A DNA stretch of 64,000 nt from Strigamia acuminata (lineage: Eukaryota; Arthropoda; Chilopoda; Geophilomorpha; Linotaeniidae): positions 7,550,501 to 7,614,500 of the forward strand of contig OX442318.1 in NCBI GenBank assembly GCA_949358305.1, written 5' to 3'. The translations under genes and the position numbers were made by a program. The notes under the pieces are model-generated. The model did not search any database, was not told where the DNA came from, and saw nothing but the letters and a program-made list of their open reading frames with translations. Shown piece after piece: positions 55,712-64,000 of the stretch (positions are counted from its first letter, which is position 1; each line of letters begins with the position of its first letter).

Positions 55712-56201
55712 TTGGGTTGGAAGAATGTGAAAGTTGCGGTGTCTGCTGAGTCGGCACTCGCGCATTTTGACCAAACTAAAACACTGTTTATAATTGTTGA
55801 CGCCTCTGCAGTTGGAGTGGGCACCTTTTTGTCTCATTTAGGTCCGGATGAGGTTCACAAACCAATTGTTTTTGCCAGTTCTGTTGTCGGCTGCACAGAA
55901 GAACTACGCACAGATAGAGCGTGAAGGTTTTGCTATCATCTATGGGATCCGCAAATTCTATCACTATATGTTTGGCCGCCGGTTCTATCTGCGCAGCGAC
56001 CACAAACCCTTTGTTTCGATATTCGGAGAGAAAAATGGGTGCAACCAGGTTGTGGCAGTACAGTTACATTGCTGGGCAGTATTCTTGTCTGCTTACGACT
56101 TCGTCATCGAGCACATACCTGCTGCGGACAATGCCATCGCTGACGGCTTGTCTTTAAACCCACAGCAGGTTGTGGAAATTAAGGAAGACTGCACATTTTG
56201 A
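55712..56201 (+). pseudogene. RNase H remnant
   Basis: Starts near LFIIVDASAVGVGTFLSH, shifts frame near 55910, then continues NYAQIEREGFAIIYGIRKF and LRSDHKPFVSIFG with the closing Ala-Asp-Asn-Ala motif (IPAADNAIADGLS). One frameshift separates the halves. Confidence 0.85.
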
Positions 56202-56669
56202 ATCCGCGTTTATTACCCGACACCGCTCGAGTTGATATCCCGCGTCATTTCGTTGTTGGAGATCTTGTTTTAGCACGGTATTATCGGGGCACTCCTAAAT
56301 GGATTCCTCGGATCATTCGACAAAAAACATCGTTGACCACGTACGATGTCGAGGTCGCCCTAGATGTGATATGGAATCTGCACGTGGACCAGTTACAGTT
56401 ACGTTGTCGCGCTGATGGTAATTTGTTGCCTCAAAATAGGAGGAAAAATTGGAAGTGCTCTGCTGCCTTGGTCGACCATTCTGCAATGTAGTGATCTGTT
56501 GACTCCAGCCATCGTAACCCCGCCCATAGTAACACCACCTGTCATTCCACTGCCAGCCGTTACTTCGATGCCCGTTCTTCCGTTGCCTGTTTCTGCTCCA
56601 TCACCACCGGTGGCCCGAGTACATCGCTTCTTAGTCTTTGTTTTGTTTAATTGGCGTTTTCCCAATTGA
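56198..56669 (+). pseudogene. Integrase C-terminal remnant plus Pro-rich tail
   Basis: HFVVGDLVLARYYRG and HVDQLQLRC match the C-terminal tail of Gypsy integrases. The zinc-binding and catalytic integrase core that should precede it is missing. A Pro/Val-rich tail follows in another frame. Confidence 0.75.
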
Positions 56670-56861
56670 AGGGATATTGGAGTGTTCAACCCCATTGGTC
56701 TTGACCCTTGTTGATTGTATGATGCGTATGCGTCCAGCGCCCCCTACGTTAAAATTTGAATAAACCAGTCACGTTAATTCCCTTATACAAATGGCTGCTT
56801 CTTATATACCATAATCGTTTTCTGCAACAATCGATACTCAGAACACAATAGAACACAATAT

Positions 56862-57165
56862 AAAACAATGCATTTTCCGATGAAACAATGTATTTTCCAT
56901 TGAAACAATGTATTTTCCATTGAAACAATGTATTTTCCATTGAAACAATGTATTTTCCGTTGAAACATTGTATTATCCGTTGAAACAATGTATTATCCGT
57001 TGAAACAATGTATTTTCCGGTGAAACAATGTATTTTCTGGTAAAATAATACATACTGTGATATAATACATTTTCCACTGAAATAACACATTTTTCAGTGA
57101 AATAATACATTTTAATAAGAAAAAAATCCAGTTTCATGTGAAAAAATTCTATTTTCAGACTCAAT
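56862..57165. repeat. Minisatellite, ~20-bp TGAAACAATGTATTTTCC monomer
   Basis: About nine good copies then several degenerate ones, starting directly after the right LTR of the Gypsy remnant. Confidence 0.85.
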
Positions 57166-58654
57166 AAATGCATTTAGAATCGGGAGACCCGGGTCCCCTT
57201 CTCCAGCCCTGACTAAAAACCAACTCTACACACGCCATTTTGTACGGCTTTCTCCCATCCCAGTTGTTCACGCGAGTCGTGTGGATTTCTTCTTTTTTTT
57301 TTAATCAAACGTGCCCTTTAGTGTTGCAAAGCGAAGATTGAAAATTTATTGCTGCTTAAAATGTTTCGCCAAAACACTCCGTTTCACACGTGAGCACATT
57401 CGTCACGTTTTACCTTCACCGCTTGTCTATATTTCAAAGCGAGGGTGTGGTACGCTGAAACAAACCCCGATTGCAGTTGGTTTTAATTTCGACTCTATTT
57501 CCTAATTTATTTTAAGGTTTGGATATATATGGATGTATATCAATCATTATATACATCGAGAAAACAAATTGAAAGCTTTTAGAGAAGTTGCCATGGCGAA
57601 AGTTTATCCTTCCCCTTCCAATCGAGCTTCCTCTTCCAAAGATCTTAAGAGATTAATTCATTCTGACCATCTGACATCGCTTGTCGTGTGTGCAGAAATC
57701 GCGCACTTTTAATGAAATTACAGCAACGCCTTAATGGTGCAATCGATAGACAGAAGTCTTTTTTTTATTCTTTATTTTATTTACGTTCTAAAAATGGAAT
57801 TTGCGCAATTGTGTTCGCCGATTGTTTACGACTTTAACTTAACCCGCGTCATGAACATTTTTATTCTCGTTTTACACTTTTTGGTGCAGGAAAATCGAGA
57901 AATTGGAGATAAAGAGATTCAAATAAAATATTACAGGTGCATTATAGGTGATTATACGCGCGAAATAAAAAGAAAAGAAGAGTAACGTACGTATTACGGA
58001 CGTATAACGTTGTGGTACACAATTACTAACTCGCATTCACCATTTATTACCAAAAACAGCGCCTTGAATCGGAGGTCGCATTAAACGCGAGGATACACGG
58101 CAAATTTCGCAAATAAATACGAAAATTTAAAAATTCAATTCTTCAATTTTTAATTAATTATAATAAATAAGCGTCTATAAAAGTTAAAAACGTGTAGATA
58201 AAATGATGTGCGTGCCGTAGTCAGTTTGTTCATTGCAAGCACGTTCCCTAAGCTGCCCGATTAGAGTGGATTATTAATGGGAAGACAAATTAATTTGTTC
58301 TATACTTAATTCAGTCGATTTATTTCGCGAGCTCCGCCTATACGGAGGATAGGACGAGAGAGGGAGCAGGGGCAAAGATAAGTCCAAAAAATTAATAGTA
58401 GACTCAATTGGTGGAGTGCATTGAGTGGAGTAAATTAAAAAGGAATCTTGTTTCCATTGGACTCGTGACAAACCACGGGCGGTGGCGCCGACAGCAGTCA
58501 TAGCTTTCATGCTTGGTTGCCCTCATCTCCACCCTCCCAGGGAGTAATTGCATTAATTTCCGACTTCATTTAATTTCAGGACTCAACCCGGACATACTAC
58601 TATGACACCAAACATTATTTTTATTTTTATTTTTTTATTTTACTTGTAAAAAAA
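57166..58654. other. Non-coding stretch, nothing recognised
   Basis: Mixed composition; ORFs at 57311-57505, 57734-57985 and 58274-58510 lack domains and splice support. Confidence 0.4.
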
Positions 58655-59060
58655 AACAATTATCGGCGGGAAACGAAAATTAATTGACTAAATTCGTGAA
58701 TAGTACAAATTTATTGTTAATTTATGTTGTTTAAGTTGTATGAAAGTGACTAAATCGGTTAAAAATCGATTTTATTTGACTAAAAACTACTAAATTTGTG
58801 TTAAATTGTACAAATTTATTAATTTGTGTTGTTTAAATTGTATAAAAGTGACCAAAAAAGTCGAAAAATCGATTTTATTTGACTAAAAACGACTAAATTC
58901 GGTTTGAAATGTGCAAATTTGATGTTAAAATAGTATAAAAATGACTAAATAAGTCGAAAAATCGATTTTATTTGACTAAAAAACGAGCAAATTCGTGCCC
59001 AAATGTACAAATTTCACGTTGTTATTCCTGTACATAAAAGTGACCAAAATATTATTTTCT
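58655..59060. repeat. Tandem repeat, ~115-bp unit, about three and a half copies
   Basis: Units share TCGATTTTATTTGACTAAAA, AAATTGTACAAATTTATT-type words and TATAAAAGTGAC. Confidence 0.8.
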
Positions 59061-59875
59061 TTTAATTTTTGAATGTAAATCTCCGAACGGCTGTTGCGTG
59101 GGAGTTGCAACGTACTACACAATGGGTGTCCGGTAGCGCGTGTTGGCATCCGGCTGCGTTACAAGAAGGCGGGAGATTTTTCTTTGCAGACTTATCAAAG
59201 GCTATTGTAAAGTTGTATGGATGTTGGGTTGATTTGCGCCTGCATTAATGCCATTCAATGCAACGAGCGACAATTACGCCTCGCTTAAAAGCTGCAAATT
59301 GGTGTTTTAGTGCGAGTTAATTTTTTTCCCTTTCTCCGCTTTTAATTAGAACGAATTGCACGAGGGATGCATTAAAATCATTTAGACTCTAAATTTTTCA
59401 TAGAAATTTGCACGAGGTGTGCTGAAATCAATCTGTTTGTTGGAGTTTGTTGAACCGGTATGTAGAAACGATGTACCCTTTGGCGGAACTGCGGGGTCCA
59501 GTGTAAACACTCAGAGATGCTCATCAAACAGTTGAGGACACTTATCGTGATCGCCATCTTCTTCCGCTTGGCTACTCTTTTAAAAGCCTGTCTGGGGGAT
59601 GAGGAACGCACCAGGTGGCGGCAATTGGATGTCGGCACCCAGATGGACTCGAAACACAATCTTGCAGGGGTTAGAGGATAAAGCAATTGAAAAACTCTTC
59701 TCTCAACTTGAGAGAAGTTTGCGACTACTTTGCGACTATACTTTTTCAACTATTGCCAACTGCCAAAAGAACGAAAAAGCTTTTAAGCACGTGCGGACGC
59801 ATTAAAATTAAAATAGCATCAGTTTTCATAATTTACATTTGGGTTTATATTTTTTTTTTTTAGAATATGTAGAAA
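59061..59875. other. Non-coding stretch, nothing recognised
   Basis: A 123-codon minus-strand ORF (59378-59749) has no recognisable domain and overlaps a plus-strand ORF. Confidence 0.4.
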
Positions 59876-60320
59876 AAATTTACAATTTTATGCTTTTTCT
59901 ATTACTCCGTATTTTTTTTTTCAATTTAATTCAATTAAATCGTGAAAAAATTAAATAAGCAGAAAAATTCGATGATTTTTCTATTATTTTTCAATTAAAT
60001 TCAAATAAATCGTCAATTTAAATTTTCAAAATTCAATATTTGATGATTTTTGCGTTATTTTTCAATTAAATTCAATTTAAATCAATTGAATCGTGAAAAA
60101 AATTAAACAAACAAAAAAATTCGATGATTTTTCTATTTTTTTTTCAATTAAATCCAAATAAATCACCAATTTAAATTTTCAAAATTCAATATTGGATGAT
60201 TTTTCTATTATTTTTCAATTAAATCCAATTTAAATCGTCAAAAAAATCTTCAAAAACCATTCAAAACTCAATGATTTTTTCTATTATTTCCCAATTAAAT
60301 TCCCTTAAATAAAAAAAAAA
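59876..60320. repeat. Degenerate AT-rich tandem repeat, ~115-bp unit
   Basis: Roughly four units sharing GATGATTTTTCTATTATTTT, TCAATTAAATTCAAATAAAT and TTTCAAAATTCAATAT. Confidence 0.7.
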
Positions 60321-61583
60321 TTATTTGTAAACGTAAACCTTCATATTTTTCCCCGTGATTTCCTCTCCTATGTACGCTCGTGTCACCAAGTCGTTGGTGT
60401 CACATTGTCAATTAGGAGGCAACTAGTTAGAGCCTCGTTCTCGCAATTAATGCTGAAACGATCGCGACAGCCGATTCTTTTCTCCCATCGATTTTGTTTT
60501 TCTTTCTTCCTTTTTTTTGGCTTTTCTCTCGAAGCATCGGATGACAGACGAGTTCCAATTAGGCTAATAGAGATAATTCAACTTCTATTCCCTCTTCACT
60601 CCCTTTCCTTATTACCCCCACCATCCGCGCCCCCGCCCGGAAGCGCTTGCGGCAAGACACCGGGAACTACGCGATCTCTAATTAGGCGCGAAACGAGGAC
60701 GAAAATGCGAGTTTAGCCCTAACGAAAATCTAGTACGATGAAAAATCGTCTTCGCCTTGCTGAATTTATTAATTCTCGGCTCGGAATTTGCTCATTTCCC
60801 CCTAAACGAGTTTTAACTCAATTTTGTGTAAATAAAAATTGTTTTTTCAATTTATAATTTGTTTTTAACAAATAATTGTACGATTTATTAATTTTCGCGA
60901 TTTTTCCCACCTTAATTGATTTTTACTACAAAATTGTTGTAAATAATTTTTTTTTCCAACGAAAATTCATTAAATTAGTAAATAATAAATAAAATATATA
61001 TTTTTTTAAAGTAATTAAATAATTTCGCCTTGAGATTTAATTGAACAGAAAATGACAACATATATCTAAATAATTACACGATATATATAAATTTTTTAAA
61101 AATAAAATAAAATTTTTTTTTTTACCGGTTAAATCTCTAAGGTAAAAATTATCAATTTTCGACCATGGCCTAGAAAAATACAGACCATTGTCAGGGGGTG
61201 TATAAACGCTTGTATAGCAGCTGATGAGGGTGGTATTGTGAAATGGGATGGGTGGAAGCAATTATGGGCACTGCCATATGCTGAACGTGGGTCGTGGTCG
61301 GCCATTATGATGATGAGAAGCAAAGCCAAATAGCACTTTAATTTAGACAAAAGCTGCCCCCTGGTTATACCAACCAGCAATGCAAAAGAAAAATAAAAAT
61401 AAAAATAAATCCAACAAAAAAAAAAGTTTCAATTATTTCATTTTATATTTATAATATTTTTTTAAAAAAAAAAAAAAAAAATTCTATACACGTGTATATA
61501 AAAAAACTATGGGAAAAATGAAAAAAAAAATATTTCACGAACCCTATAGTTGTAATTTCGAAGGTCACTGTACAAATTTGCTT
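60321..61583. other. Hmx 3' flank
   Basis: A GC-richer patch at 60360-60720 without a convincing ORF (the 103-codon plus-strand frame is low-complexity), then AT-rich sequence up to the Hmx stop. The patch may be regulatory. Confidence 0.4.

Positions 61584-64000
<2,417 letters not shown>

Larger units (their letters stand above)
53341..56850 (+). mobile_element. Decayed Gypsy-type LTR retroelement
   Basis: Left LTR about 53341-53892, split by a MITE; right LTR about 56683-56850. Both begin TGTTCAAC and share TTAAAATTTGAATAAA and CAACAATCGAT. A primer-site-like TGGCGACGAGGG follows the left LTR. Between them lie remnants of a zinc knuckle, protease, reverse transcriptase, RNase H and an integrase C-terminal region. 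The frame is broken by stops and shifts. The Gag core and the integrase catalytic core are absent, so the element is dead. No target duplication was found. Confidence 0.85.

Noticed and set aside
59378-59749. 123-codon minus-strand ORF
   Set aside because: No domain, no splice context, overlapped by an opposite-strand ORF.
60405-60716. 103-codon plus-strand ORF near Hmx
   Set aside because: Low-complexity Phe/Ser/Pro text from T-rich and C-rich runs; no supporting features.

Overview
The window is a piece of an AT-rich animal genome, most likely an invertebrate and perhaps an ecdysozoan. The evidence is many very short spliceosomal introns (55-70 bp in five different genes), BTB-BACK-Kelch genes, an Hmx-type homeobox gene, several families of short inverted-repeat DNA transposons, LTR elements, and many minisatellites with 20-30 bp monomers. 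A short degenerate CCTAA/TTAGG-like tract hints at arthropod-type telomeric sequence. The species cannot be named from the sequence.

Layout. 1-12 kb: mostly non-coding, with the first coding exon of a low-complexity, His/Ser/Pro-rich protein on the minus strand (3893-4454), two MITE copies, and two low-confidence small spliced genes (9734-10167 and 11991-12243). 12.7-14.9 kb: a minisatellite, then a convergent cluster of eight degenerate tRNA-like units. 15.7-16.2 kb: a broken F-box-like remnant ending in a near-perfect 27-bp stem hairpin. 17.2-26.1 kb: a three-exon gene for a small secreted Cys-rich protein. Its second intron was swollen by a 647-bp hAT-type element with an 8-bp target duplication and by a young 7.4-kb LTR retrotransposon with a 4-bp target duplication. 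The LTR element carries only one intact 1320-codon ORF of unknown type and no reverse transcriptase, protease or integrase. 27-32.6 kb: a duplicated block with two paralogous multi-pass membrane protein genes, a copied 3' end of the neighbouring Kelch gene, and piggyBac-like and Tc1/mariner-like MITEs. 32.6-37.9 kb: two tandem BTB-BACK-Kelch genes (666 and 710 aa) on the minus strand. 38.4-39.9 kb: a divergently transcribed five-exon MARVEL-type membrane protein gene that begins with a 7-nt coding exon.

40-61.5 kb is a gene desert. It holds candidate cis-regulatory blocks, several minisatellites, a GGGGCCC-rich tandem array and a decayed Gypsy-type retroelement. Its left LTR is split by a foldback MITE. 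61.6-64 kb: the Hmx homeobox gene on the minus strand (two exons seen, intron filled by a 31-bp minisatellite), possibly open at the right edge.

The host genes show no operon-like logic. The working picture is a developmental regulator (Hmx) next to a gene-poor regulatory landscape, a Kelch/MARVEL gene cluster with a 465-bp bidirectional promoter region, and heavy transposon activity. All joined exon models were built by hand from GT-AG sites and reading phase; none is supported by transcripts here.
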